Positions 35,015-45,199 of a stretch of 64,000 nucleotides of DNA are shown piece by piece; positions within the stretch are counted from its first letter, which is position 1, and each line of letters starts with the position of its first letter. The notes beneath the pieces are model-generated. The model saw only the letters and a program-made list of their open reading frames with translations. It searched no databases and was not told the DNA's origin. The stretch comes from Pezicula radicicola (lineage: Eukaryota > Ascomycota > Leotiomycetes > Helotiales > Dermateaceae), in assembly GCA_003008705.1 (NCBI GenBank), contig PDUO01000038.1, positions 310,001-374,000 on the forward strand. The letters are read 5' to 3'. Position numbers and translations under genes: made by a program.

Positions 35015-35405
35015 ATGCCTGTTACCTTCACCGTGAGTATTCCCGGCCCTTTCTTCGAAACCGTTAGACTAGTTGAAAGAGAAAACAGAAGACTTAAACA
35101 AAAGCACGAACCAGAATATTTACGACCGCGATGCGGAACTCGATGTCGATTACTATCTCAACACGCATATGCCCTTAGTGGCCAAGCTGCTGGGGCCCTC
35201 CGTTATCATCTCGTGGACTCTGTGGAAACTGCCGGATGACAGCCCCTTCTCCTACGAAGGTGCAGTGACCTGGGCGAGCCTCGAGGCGCGCGATGCCGCC
35301 CTGAAGACCGACGAGGGACATCAGTGCATCGCGGATCTTCAGAACTTTGTCAAGAAGCCGGCGAGGGTCATGTTGCGTGAGGATATGGGCTCGGGGAGGG
35401 CATAG
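35015..35405 (+). CDS. Small EthD-domain (dimeric alpha/beta-barrel) protein
   Basis: Two exons, 35015-35036 and 35089-35405, separated by a 52-nt GT-AG intron, give 112 residues. The sequence fits the EthD family: MPVTFTV start, then DVDYYLNTHMPLVAKLLGP, ISWTLWKLPDD, a short aromatic strand and a C-terminal strand RVMLRED. EthD-like ferredoxin-fold proteins act as small-molecule-binding or decarboxylase/cyclase-like enzymes and occur in fungal polyketide clusters. The gene lies 1.5 kb upstream of the PKS start and is divergently transcribed from it, so it may once have tailored the PKS product. It shows no damage. Residues 8-23 are less family-like, so the exact splice choice is the main uncertainty. 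Confidence 0.7.
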
Positions 35406-36061
35406 ACGGAGAGTATGATGGCTGCTGGTCTGCGGCGAAGTAGAGATGGGAGGTAAGCTTACTTCGTACTGGTCTAGTCGGATTAGGAATACAAGAACCT
35501 ACTTAGTTGTCTCCTTGTCCTGTTTTATACACTTAGTGCTGTCGACTCTAGAGGGTGTGAAAACTGTTGGTCTGCGGCGAAGCAGACATGGGAGGTACGG
35601 GCCAGCGTAGTCAGATTAGAAATACGTAGCACTGGAATCTAACTTATCTCCCCTCTCCCATTGCGAACATGAACATACATTCGCACCTGCCAATTCCAGA
35701 TTCCGAGATTGCTGCCGTGCAGAACAGAACGTACGTGTCCGCTATGCTGGTATCCCGAATACTACACAAAATCCTCAAGTTCTCTATGGGCTAGACTCGA
35801 GGGCGAACGAGGGAAGTATCCACTCGATGGTTACTTTGAGCTATGCATCTACGGTATCTAGAGTACCTCGAAAAAAAGCGACCTTGCATCTTCTGATGAC
35901 ATTATATATACATACATACATGTGCACATATCTTCGTGTTTGAATTCCCCAGTCCAGTCCAGTCTTCTCGAAGCGTAGCGCACCGCTCGCTAAAAAAAAA
36001 TTGATATACTACGGCAGTACCTCCGTAACATTCTGGTCAATCCAACAATATTCCCGTCACT
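35406..36061. other. Intergenic stretch with an imperfect 142-bp duplication
   Basis: The segment 35426-35455 (TGGTCTGCGGCGAAG, then ATGGGAGGTA) recurs with three changes at 35568-35597. Further similarity follows (TAGTC-GATTAG-AATAC), so a tandem duplication with a 142-bp period is likely. An A-run precedes the hydrolase start. No gene is supported. Confidence 0.55.
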
Positions 36062-36937
36062 ATGTCCGACGCCATCACGACCACGACCACCATCAGCCTC
36101 GGAGACGTCCGTCTACCCCGTATCCTCTGTCTCCACGGTGGGGGGGTCAACGCTGAAGCTTTTCGCTTGCAATGTCGAGGCTTGTTCCGCGCGCTCAACG
36201 GTCAGTTTAGGCTCGTCTTCCCGGATGCACCCTACCTATCCCCGCCAGATCCGGGGGTCATGCTCACCTATGCGCACCTGCAGCCCTTCCGCCGTTGGCT
36301 GCGTTGGCAAGCCGAGCAGCCCAATCCCGGTGCTGAGGCCATCTGTCAGGACATCGACAGCGTACTGCACGAGGCCTGGATCCGTGATGACGCCCTGGGT
36401 GCTACGGGTGATTGGGTGGCCGTCATGGGCTTCAGCCAAGGCGCCAAAGTGGTCGCCAGTCTGTTGCTCCGGCAGCAGCTGCGTGGCGAGAAGCGGGAAA
36501 GGCTTGAAAAGCTTGGGAAGCTTGACAGTCTTGGAAAGCTTGGTAGTGACGACCACCACTTCAACCTCAATTTCAACTTCCAATTTGGCGTGCTTCTGGC
36601 TGGCCGCGCTCCTCTGATCGCCATGGACCCGCAACTGACCGACTCGCTTGCACTGGCTGATGCCGATGAGCTCACGACGGGTGCCTTTGCACAAGTGACG
36701 GGCAGCTTCTTACGACAATCCGACGATCACGTCCTTCGTTTGCCTACGCTGCACGTTCATGGCACCAAGGATCCGGGGCTCGTCAATCACCGACGACTCC
36801 TCGCTGACTTTTGTAAGGAGGGCACGACGCGACTAGTGGAATGGGATGGCGATCATCGAGTCGTCCTTCGCGCTGCTGATGTCGCAGCTGTTGCCAAGGA
36901 GATCTTCGAGTTGGCGAAGCAGACGGGTGTGTTATAA
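36062..36937 (+). CDS. FSH1-family serine hydrolase (alpha/beta hydrolase)
   Basis: An intronless 291-residue FSH1/DUF341-type hydrolase. The N-terminus reads RILCLHGGGVNAEAF, the oxyanion-loop strand of the family, followed by FRLVFPDAPYLSPPDPGV. The catalytic triad is visible as Ser125 in GFSQG, Asp237 in HGTKDPGL and His265 in DGDHRVV. A low-complexity insertion of repeated K-L-G-L/S units (about residues 145-160) enlarges the lid region. FSH1 proteins commonly sit in fungal polyketide clusters and act as trans hydrolases that release chains from non-reducing synthases lacking a thioesterase. The nearby PKS lacks one, so that role fits by position. It is otherwise a generic esterase call. 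Confidence 0.85.
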   Translation: MSDAITTTTTISLGDVRLPRILCLHGGGVNAEAFRLQCRGLFRALNGQFRLVFPDAPYLSPPDPGVMLTYAHLQPFRRWLRWQAEQPNPGAEAICQDIDSVLHEAWIRDDALGATGDWVAVMGFSQGAKVVASLLLRQQLRGEKRERLEKLGKLDSLGKLGSDDHHFNLNFNFQFGVLLAGRAPLIAMDPQLTDSLALADADELTTGAFAQVTGSFLRQSDDHVLRLPTLHVHGTKDPGLVNHRRLLADFCKEGTTRLVEWDGDHRVVLRAADVAAVAKEIFELAKQTGVL

Positions 36938-37102
36938 GAGTTATATCCCGTGCATCATTTTGCATGGCTATTGGGTAGCTCGGCAGCTACCTTACAGTAC
37001 CCCCCCACGCCGGAGTATTCCTTGTCGGTATGTGTTTTACAACGCTTAGCAAAGCTCGACTTGTTTAGGTTCTAAAACGTTGCTACTTTAGAAGTTGTCT
37101 TA
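36938..37102. other. 3' flank of the hydrolase gene
   Basis: Short intergenic stretch with a C-run near 37001-37007 and no other feature. Confidence 0.3.
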
Positions 37103-37350
37103 GGGGTAGATAGCCTACAATTACAGGCTGCATACCCTATAACTATAGGCTATATGCCCTATAATTATAGTATATAGAAAATAATATAGGTAGAAAAATT
37201 AGGTATTATAGAGTATTATTTAAATTTTTATAGTACTATATAGCCTATAGTTATAGGGGATACAGCCTGTAGTTATAGGGGATGTAGCCTGTAGCTATAG
37301 GGGATATGGCCTATAGCCATAGGTATGTGCCTACCTGTAATTATAGGGCT
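37103..37350. repeat. Fold-back array of about 20-bp AT-rich units
   Basis: Two arms of short degenerate tandem units face each other. The left arm (37103-37170) contains CCTATAACTATAGG and CCCTATAATTATAG. The right arm (about 37239-37350) contains AGCCTATAGTTATAGGGGA, AGCCTGTAGTTATAGGGGA and AGCCTGTAGCTATAGGGGA. The right-arm unit is the reverse complement of the left-arm unit, around an AT-rich centre of about 70 bp. The structure can fold into a long hairpin and resembles a fold-back element. No flanking duplication was identified. Confidence 0.6.
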
Positions 37351-38124
37351 TACAGTACAAGTAGTCTGTACAGACGTAGATAGTAAGGTTAAAAAAACAG
37401 TGATAGATTCGGGTAAGACCCACACCTCTGACAAGGGATAATCCGGCGGGTGGGGGTACTGTACATGACTTGGCTACTATAACTCAGCTAACTAAGTTAG
37501 CCAATTCAAAATAATATCTTGTTAAACCACTTTTTACATGCCGTACTTTTGCATATAGATTATCATCGACTTAGTACTAGGAGTATATTTGCTTTACCCA
37601 CCCACTGAAAATAATAACTAGTAAGGTAGGTAGCCTTCGATCCTCTATAGTCTGTCTTCTCTCATGCCAGGAGATTAATTAGATTAGGTGGTATAAAACA
37701 CATGCAATTGTCTGCCCATCAGACTAAATCTACTATCGATTGGGCAATATAGCGTAGCATGCATGTCATTCTATTCCATTCTATTCTGCATTGCGTTGCA
37801 TTGCATCTCGGGCGGTTTGGAATCTTATATCCGTAGATTAAATCTTAAGTCCGTTCATCTTCTTTTACTCTCTCGTATGATCGATCCATCCTTTGTGACT
37901 CTGTCTTCTGCCTTTTCTTTTGTTTTCTTTCTTTGTTCTATGAGCTAATTCGTCCATTTATCCATCCATTCTGACTTGAACCTTTTCTTTCCCCTTCCGC
38001 TTTGCACTAGGCTACACACACATCGCCTTGAGCCCCAAGAAAGAAAATCACCTCAGATCTACTCTACTCTACTCTACTCTACTCCACTCTACTACCTACC
38101 CATCTACATTCTATACCCTCAGCC
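37351..38124. other. Intergenic stretch and 5' region of the PEBP gene
   Basis: No gene is seen from 37351 to the PEBP start except short chance open frames. Pyrimidine-rich sequence before the start codon includes a (CTACT)n microsatellite at 38059-38095, probably in the 5' untranslated region. Confidence 0.45.
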
Positions 38125-38788
38125 ATGCCAACCAACGCATCTGTCAAGCGCATCCTCGGCGCCATGGAGAAGGATCCCTCCGAGGTGCTGGGTGTTAAGG
38201 TCAACGGCAAGGCAATCACCACAAAGCAATACATCCCGCGTGCTGGTAAGTTGGACATCTCACCTCACACTCACACTCATAGCCGGGCCAAAATCCACAG
38301 TCCACATCCCAGTGACATCTACTCCAATCCCACAATCCCACAATCTCACAATCGGACCATCTGACCATCTGACCATCTCTCCAGAGGCTCAATCTGCGCC
38401 CGAGATATCCTACGCCGTCCCAAACCCGTCGGCAACCTACATGATCGTCGCCCTCGATCTCGACGCCCCCTTTCCCTCACTAGACGTCCTCGGTCCCATC
38501 CTGCACTGGATCCAACCCGGCTTCAAAGCAGGTCCCAACAACGTCTTGACTGCCAGTGAGCCCTTCGTCGCCAACTACATCGGGCCTGCGCCTCCTCCAG
38601 GCAGCTCTCCGCATCGCTATTCCTTCTTCCTCTTCGAACAGCCCAAGGATTTCGATGGCAAGAAATATGCGCCTGCGGGCGGGAAGCCTCTGAGTAATTG
38701 GCATCGCATGCGTTACGATCTGGACGTCTGGCAGAAGACTGCGAAGCTCGGTGAACCTCTTGCGGCCAATTATTTCTTGAGCAACTAG
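38125..38788 (+). CDS. Phosphatidylethanolamine-binding protein (PEBP) family member
   Basis: Two exons, 38125-38245 and 38385-38788, with a 139-nt intron between CGTGCTG|GTAAG and TCTCCAG|AGGCT, give 174 residues. The fold is the PEBP/TFS1 type: MIVALDLDAPFPS matches the ligand-pocket DPDAP motif in degenerate form, LHWIQPGF is the HW strand, and YIGPAPPPGSSPHRYSFFLF is the conserved GPxPPxGxxHRY motif. In yeast the family includes TFS1, an inhibitor of carboxypeptidase Y and regulator of Ras signalling; other members are lipid- or kinase-binding. No signal peptide is seen. An alternative frame runs open through the intron but starts without the family N-terminus and is rejected. Confidence 0.87.
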
Positions 38789-39408
38789 GCAACTAGACCC
38801 TTTGGTTTTGGTGTTGGGTCTTGGTCTTGGCGATGGTCGCTTAGTTCCCGAGCTTCGATTTTGAAATTGGAGATTATCATTGATGGCGCAACAAGAGTTT
38901 GGTTTCGAAGCGGCGTGCACGGGCTGGCATACGTGCCATGGAACTTTAATGTGGAGCTGCTACAGTACTACTGTACTGTAGTTGCGCAAATTCGGTGGAT
39001 CGTCGTAATATATACCTATCTATTCTGTCTTGAACGAGAACTGAATTCTCACCATGCCACTCTGAAGTCCGTTGTCTCATGTTTTGTAGTTCAGTCTATC
39101 TCGTAGGGAATATTGAATATTGTTCTTATTATTCATCTACTTTGATCAGAACACACACGCTTTGATATACAAGTCTGGAAGCTACGCACCTCGCCAATCT
39201 TGTCAGGTGCAATTTTAGTCTTCTCACATAATGTATGTTTTGTACTTCAGTCTATATCGTAGGGAATATTCTTCTCGTTATATTCATCTAGAAGCTGGAA
39301 TTAGGACTCGTTCATGCGCCCCCTTCTATAATATATTGTCGAAAAGAGCTCTTTGAACTCCATGCCATTTCTTTTCTTTTTACAAAAAAAACCCCACTTA
39401 GAACCGAG
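38789..39408. other. Intergenic stretch with a duplicated 3' segment
   Basis: Between convergent genes. The segment near 39083-39115 (TTTTGTAGTTCAGTCTAT, then CGTAGGGAATATT) recurs at about 39237-39270 as TTTTGTACTTCAGTCTAT, then CGTAGGGAATATT, a tandem duplication with a period of about 155 bp. No gene is supported. Confidence 0.5.
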
Positions 39409-40341
39409 CTAAGAAAGTCTAACGGTCAAATCTCCCGCAGCAAATTTACTTCTCGCTCGCAAAGCCTCTCCGTGCCTCCAGAGCAAGTAGGGTGCCGGCA
39501 CGCCGAGGGCGAGAGCAACTAAAGCTAGCACGCTGTTCCCCCAGCCGTATCCCAATCTATCATACATGGCTGGCGCAAATAACGGAAATCCAAATCCCGC
39601 CAGACTACGCCAGACCATGACAGCCGCCATGCCGCTGGCGGCATAACGTGTGTATGCATCAACAACGTAGGACTGCATCGTCTGAATACCTGATACGGTA
39701 CCAACAGCGATAAGGAAGGCGCCAATGTCGGCGAGGATCCAGTGCTGGTGCGTCTCCGCGGTCCATCCATACCACAAGAATCCAATGGGCAATAAGATGG
39801 AGCAAGGAATCATTACTGAAGCCCGAAACTCGGGTTTTCCGACATTATTGTTCCTTCTCTTTAATCGATCGTATGTGAAATCGTTGATCCGGGCTGTCAT
39901 CTCTGCTCCCATGACATACCCGAGGCCCAAGGCGATGTAATTGAGGCCGCCCATCTCAGTCGACATGTCGTAGTAAGCGGCATTGGTGAAGAGGCGAGGA
40001 AAGGATGAGAGAAGGAGGTAGGTGAGGCCGTACAAGTAGGCCATGTAGACGGCGATGACGATGATGATGGGCTGTGTAGCAAGCATAATGAAAGGCCTCG
40101 AAATCGAGACTTGAATATTTCTTGCCCAGTGTATGGCGGCCACCTGTGCAGCCTCAGAATACCAGGAATCGTCGCCAGTCTGTTTCCTGAGGCGCTGAGC
40201 TTTCTGCTCGAGGAGTTTGGGCCCGTAGGTCTCTTGCAGCAGAAAAAGGCCGATGAGCTGAATTGCCACGCAGAGGAGAGACGAGGCCCAAAAGATCCAG
40301 CGCCACGTCCATATTCTACTATGCTCGACGATATCCGAACG
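39409..40341 (-). pseudogene. 5'-truncated MFS (DHA1-type) transporter
   Basis: The frame reads from SRIWTWRWIFWASSLLCVAI (the TM5-TM6 boundary motif of drug:H+ antiporters) through LQETYGPKLLEQKAQRLRKQ and six further TM segments, to HWILADIGAFLIAVGT, SYVVDAYTRYAASGMAA, LAGFGFPLFAPAMYDRLGYG and a stop at 39409. That is the complete second half of a 12-TM DHA1 exporter. Upstream, the frame hits TGA at 40344-40342 within 12 codons of the WRW motif, and I find no MFS N-terminal half (TM1-TM5, about 200 residues) in the 1.4 kb above it. The gene therefore seems truncated by deletion or rearrangement. A distant upstream exon cannot be fully excluded. Confidence 0.65.
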
Positions 40342-40344
40342 TCA

Positions 40345-41753
40345 AGTAGGTGTCTAAGGAAATGTTGGTCAAAGGATTGAAAGACTTGGGTTCGGTGGGA
40401 TAGCTTGTTCACTAAACCAGGTTGGGTAGGCAGAGTAGACGTACTGTACGGAGTAGGTACGGTAGACCGACCAATCATCGCGAAAGATAATAATCCATGG
40501 GTACAGTTATCAGTACATACGAAGAAGTAAGTATAAGGGGCGCAGCATCTTCTGATTCCCCCTCCCTCCCCGTTATACCCGTGCATAGGTAGTATCTCTA
40601 CGTACCTAGGCACCTAGGTAGCAAACAACCACACCCACCAGTCTACATCTTACTTCGCAGCAGCGGATCTTACACATCCTTTTCTATTCTTTTGTTAAGC
40701 CTGCCTGTCTGTCTGCCATCATCTTTCACAAATTAGTCAGTTCGCTTCCGAACATCAAAGTAAGCTTGTCTCTCTCTTTTTCTCTCTCTCTTTTGCTTTG
40801 CCCTTCCGAATGGTCCGAGTTCAAGCAAGCAAGATAATTGTATTCTCTTCCCCTCGCCACTTTTACGTACGTATTTTGAATTGAATGGTTCTTAGATAGT
40901 TTTTCTGTATTTTGGATCTAAACTAAACCTCCTTCAGACTTCAGCCACCTCTTACTAGGTAGTATCGTAACGAGCCGGTCCCCCCGATGGAACTCGAACT
41001 CGTCTTACTAGTAATGACATGTTTGATTATATCCATTTACTTCCATTATTTCCAAGTATATTATATCTCGTTACAGTATTAGTATTATTACCTACGCAAC
41101 AGTTTGACAGTATAATAGTCAGTTACTATCTAGGTGCAGTATCTCCTAGAGTTATTTAGCATACTCCATGGAATTCTTCTTATTTTATAGTCGAATTGAA
41201 AACGCTACAGCAGTATCTTATTTTTTCCCCTATTCGCTCTTGTACAACAAATATTGAAATCCTCGTTTGAGCAGCTTGACGAGGTGCTTATGCGGCACAG
41301 ATGTTTAACAATAGGCCTAGACATTGTAAAAATATCAACTCATGGCACCTGCTGCTTTGGGCGGGGGAGCATTTGTAGACACCGAGTGGTACAGTTACAG
41401 TAATGCTTATAGATATCCTTTCTTCGTAATATAGCGTGGGTTACTTCGACAAGGCGCACCACTAAGTATATCCACACTTGGCCTGTTGAGGTTAATGTTG
41501 AGCTCGAATGACAAAAAAGAAGGAGATGAGCAGCCATGTTAGCCGTTCTTATACTATTGATTCTAGAATCTTCATTCTTTGAGGCACGGAATAAGTGGAC
41601 TTTAGGCGAATATGCCTTGCTCTCCATCGACGATGAAGTGGAAAGACTCAGCTATAAAAGCACATACGAAGCCCGCCATGTTTTTACTTTGTCACTTTCA
41701 AGTACAGCAGTCTACTCATCAACCATGTCCCGATAACTTCACCAGCAAACAAG
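40345..41753. other. Intergenic stretch upstream of the beta-propeller gene
   Basis: No coding signal. A pyrimidine-rich CTCTCTTTTTCTCT run occurs near 40770-40795. A TATA-like CTATAAAAG at 41651-41659, about 95 bp before the start at 41754, could serve that gene. Confidence 0.4.
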
Positions 41754-42755
41754 ATGCTACAAAACTCAATTCTGTCAGCCATTTCAGGGCTAAGCCTTGT
41801 GCTCTTGTCCTCAGCATCACCCAGTCGTCTAGACGTGCGAGCCAGTGCCCCGTCGGCAAGCAGTATTTCAACCGTCTACCAATATCCCGACGGCGTATGG
41901 CTCGAAAACTTGGCCATCAGAGAGAACGGCGGTGTCCTCCTGTCGGATTTCACGTCTCCTCAGCTCATCTACATTGATCCATCGACTTCAAACCCGAGCA
42001 TATCAACCATCTACACATTCCCATCTCCAGCAACAGGTCTCGTTGGCATTGCCGAGCTCGGAACCGATATCTTCTACGTGGCCACCTTGGATTACAGCTT
42101 CGCGACCTTCTCGGCTGTCGCGGGGAGTGGACAGCTCTGGCGTGTACATATGTCAAATTATCCTGAAGCTGCACCCGTCACGCTCGTTGCGGACCTACCC
42201 GATTCCACGCAACTGAACGGTGTGACAGCTGTACCTGGTACCACCAAGATTCTCGTTGCGGATTTCGCCCAGGGTGCAGTGTGGCAAGTGGATGTCGATT
42301 CTGGTGCTGTAGATATTGCTGTTAGCAGCAGCGCACTGGCTGCAAGTGGTGCTAATGGGATCCATGCTCCCGGCGACGGCTACCTCTACTTTACCAACAC
42401 GGGCGCCTCCAGCTATGGTAGAATACCCATCACTTCGACCGGGACCTCGACGGGTGAAGCGACGATTCTTTTTCAAAACACGACCGTTTCTCCTGATGAC
42501 TTTGCCCTTCATCCTAGCCTGGGTAGCACAGCGGCTTTCCTGATGGATGGTGGCAGTGATCGCGTTGTTTTCACGATGGGTGATGGGGATTCCTTCACAA
42601 CGATTGCTGATATTGGTGGTCCTACTGCGGCTGCTTTTGGGAGATCCGCCGGCGATGAGAATAGTTTGTATGTTTGTAGTACTGGCGGGAATCAGAAATA
42701 TGCTAGCAGTCCTGTGCTGGTTGGTGGGCGCTTGACAAAGATTGTTCTTGCATAA
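41754..42755 (+). CDS. Secreted beta-propeller (SMP-30/lactonase-like) protein
   Basis: An intronless 333-residue protein. The first about 22 residues (SAISGLSLVLLSSAS) form a signal peptide. The rest consists of repeated blades of the type GVLLSDFTSPQLIYIDP, ELGTDIFYVATLDYS, GSGQLWRVHM, TKILVADFAQGAVWQVDVDS, DGYLYFTNTGASSYGRIPI and NSLYVCSTGGN, about 50 residues apart. This matches six-bladed SMP-30/gluconolactonase-like propellers, which are common as secreted fungal hypothetical proteins. Several family metal-site residues may be present (the N in NGV, the D in SPDDFA), but I cannot confirm lactonase activity. It is followed immediately by a RIP-decayed patch, yet its own frame is clean. 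Confidence 0.75.
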   Translation: MLQNSILSAISGLSLVLLSSASPSRLDVRASAPSASSISTVYQYPDGVWLENLAIRENGGVLLSDFTSPQLIYIDPSTSNPSISTIYTFPSPATGLVGIAELGTDIFYVATLDYSFATFSAVAGSGQLWRVHMSNYPEAAPVTLVADLPDSTQLNGVTAVPGTTKILVADFAQGAVWQVDVDSGAVDIAVSSSALAASGANGIHAPGDGYLYFTNTGASSYGRIPITSTGTSTGEATILFQNTTVSPDDFALHPSLGSTAAFLMDGGSDRVVFTMGDGDSFTTIADIGGPTAAAFGRSAGDENSLYVCSTGGNQKYASSPVLVGGRLTKIVLA

Positions 42756-42775
42756 GTCCTACGAGCCGAGACGAA

Positions 42776-43048
42776 AGAGGAAAAGAAGGAGTCTTATAGC
42801 CTAGTATCTCTTATACCTTATAAAGATATAGTTATAATAGAAGGGTATTCTTTTTAATAAAAGTTATACTTTAATATTAGAGTAAAAGAGAAAGATAAGT
42901 ATATTATAAAGACTAATAAGTAGAACCTATTATTAGTATAATAGAGTATACTATTTAAGTTAAGTAGAAAGCTTTTATCTAAGGGAATACTATTAACTTA
43001 TATAGACTTTTATACTTCTTAGATCTTATAAATCCTTTAAATTTTTGT
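42776..43048. repeat. CA/TG/CG-free relic of a RIP-mutated repeat
   Basis: From shortly after the propeller stop codon to about 43048 I see essentially no CA, TG or CG dinucleotide, like the large tract at 13-19.6 kb. The sequence is AT-rich and non-coding. It is probably a short remnant of a repeated element that went through RIP. An inverted motif CTAAGCGAAGCGAGCTTAG lies near 43142-43160. Confidence 0.55.
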
Positions 43049-43542
43049 TATAATTATTTTAATTATAAGGATTATATTGTATAAAGGACGCTATAGATTA
43101 TCCTATCTCTACTAGGTAGATTTTAAGGAAGATCTTTAGCTCTAAGCGAAGCGAGCTTAGTAGTACTTTTTTATAGATTTATAGCTTGGACATTTGTTAT
43201 ATAAAACAACGATTAAGAATGTTAATTTTAGTAGCCTTTTGCACCTGAACCTTACGTTTAGCTGTAAAAGGTATATAGTGCTACTTGGCTATAATTAGGA
43301 GTTTGAAAAACCAATGACAGAGGAGTATAAATTAGTAAGGTAACAACCTTTACTCGACCGCACTTTATGCATAACTGGAGCTTCTGAATTGTCATGTGTT
43401 GAATCGAATTATACTCCAAACTTATACCCATCTTGCGGTTGCTCGCGTAATATAGCATAATCAATACAAAAAGATCATTTAAGTAACCAAGTCCTTATTG
43501 AAACTCAAGAGAAACTCTTCCAAGTTGACCTTAAGCCCACTC
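43049..43542. other. Intergenic stretch
   Basis: AT-rich transition between the RIP relic and the HsbA-like gene 3' end. A 68-codon minus-strand frame at 43258-43464 has no motif and is not called. Confidence 0.35.
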
Positions 43543-44064
43543 TCATTCGTAAGCCGCAATAGCATTTTCAAAAGCCACATCTACCGGGGCAACAATGGTC
43601 TCCGCCAGACCCTGGTACTCAGTAGGAACTTTGCTTATAACCGCCGCCGAGAATTTATCTGTCGCCGCCTTCTCAAGCTTTAAATTCACTAATAACACCG
43701 GACTAACAATCAACAACTTATCAAACTTGGCTTTGGCTGCGACCACAGTATCAAGAACACTCTCGACAGTAGATACTAGAGAGGAAGTAGTACCCGCAAC
43801 TGAGATGGTTTCGGCGAGGGAAAGATTTGCTGATGATGACGCGACGTGAGTGCCGGAGTTAATATCGTCAAGAAGGGCAGTTGAGTCCACAAGAAGTGGC
43901 ACAACATCGACTACCCCACCGAGAAAGCTGGATGGGAAGTTGGCGACCGTTGAATTGAGCGCTACAGTTGCATTGGAGATCTTTTCAATTGCTGCAATGA
44001 TCGAGGCTCCATCTGCAATGACTGTGGAGGCAAGGATCGACAAAGGAAGGAGACTGAGTTTCAT
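43543..44064 (-). CDS. Secreted HsbA-like hydrophobic surface-binding protein
   Basis: An intronless 173-residue protein starting MKLSLLPLSILASTVIADGA, a typical fungal signal peptide cleaved near residue 17. An in-frame ATG three codons upstream is possible. The mature part is an Ala/Val/Ser/Thr-rich all-helical domain, with AIEKISNATVALNSTVANFP, a middle block of the type ALLDDINSGTHVASSSANLS, and a terminal VAPVDVAFENAIAAY. This matches the HsbA/cell-wall galactomannoprotein family. HsbA in Aspergillus oryzae coats hydrophobic surfaces and recruits lytic enzymes such as cutinase; related proteins sit in the cell wall. No cysteines are seen, which separates it from hydrophobins. Function here is by family only. 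Confidence 0.8.
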   Translation of the reverse strand: MKLSLLPLSILASTVIADGASIIAAIEKISNATVALNSTVANFPSSFLGGVVDVVPLLVDSTALLDDINSGTHVASSSANLSLAETISVAGTTSSLVSTVESVLDTVVAAKAKFDKLLIVSPVLLVNLKLEKAATDKFSAAVISKVPTEYQGLAETIVAPVDVAFENAIAAYE

Positions 44065-45199
44065 TGTCGACACAATTAGGGAGGGCTATTCAAAGATTAT
44101 TCTTATGGATTAGAGCAAGATGAGTTGCTGAAAGCTTTGATGGAGACTGAGTCCTTCTATAAGTACCTTCTACAAAGACTTCCTTGAACTAACCTGCATA
44201 GTATGCAGTCTTTAATCTATTCCGAATGACAATATGGAATAATTCCACTCATGGTGATGGGAGCTTTTCTCCCATGTCACCAAAGCTCGGCCACATCTCC
44301 TCATTGACTTTGGGCTCCAAGCACAAAATTGATGAATGGATGAACATGAAGTTGCGATTGGTAGACTTGTTGATCGGAGAAGCACAAAAGAAGATAAAGA
44401 CACCGAAATACTAATTATTATCAAGGGTTAAGCCAGGAACACTTGAGATGATCGACAAAGCGGGGGAGGGGAATTCCGGGGCAAAATCGCGGGGACCAAC
44501 CTAATGAACCCTGTAAGCCGCGGCTCTTGAGAAACAACGACATGTGATGAGAGAAACGTTTGGTGATAATACGAAGGTTTCGATGCTACACACGTGTAAG
44601 CAACTGCCGTTTTCTTATAATTTAACGTAATGATATAATTTAACCGAGGTCCGCAAAGTGTTAATAAGGATGATAAACTCCAGCCTGCAGCTGAGAGGGG
44701 ATAACCATGAATTTGTGACTGGATGTCTAAGGCCGCATTTTCTCATCTTTTCGTCACTGAGTAAAGGTCACATTAATTGAATTATCCATCTTATTTGTAT
44801 GACCCCGCTCTCTTTGAATAAGGAAGCATTTGCGAAGGTACTAGTGTACTTGGCTCAGTAAGAACAGTACTTCCAGCTTCGACAAGAGAAGCTTTCAATA
44901 TACGCAACCTCGTGTAGTCAAGAATACCTAATGACCAGATTAGCTAAACCAATATCATTTTTAGAAATATGTAAAAATAACTACTATTGCCTTGAGGAAC
45001 CGGAAAATTGGTTTGGGGTTCAAGTGACCGATGTAGCTTCCAAAGTGATAGCTGTTTACCTGGAGCAATGCTCCAGACGTGGTAGGCACTCCATGGATAG
45101 TTGTGTTGCCAAATTATAAGACAAGGGAATATCTTAGAGTTTAGGCAAGTCGAGCTCAAATTTACAGAATAAAAATGCAACCACATGATTTATTCGTAT
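44065..45199. other. Intergenic stretch
   Basis: Upstream region of the HsbA-like gene, then low-information DNA. Short frames at 44226-44414 and 44931-45119 (+) show no motif. I see nothing else. Confidence 0.4.

Noticed and set aside
37976..38788. A 270-residue frame covering the PEBP gene from upstream
   Set aside because: It reads through leader and intron sequence and has no PEBP-like N-terminus. The two-exon model starting at 38125 gives the expected family start and length.
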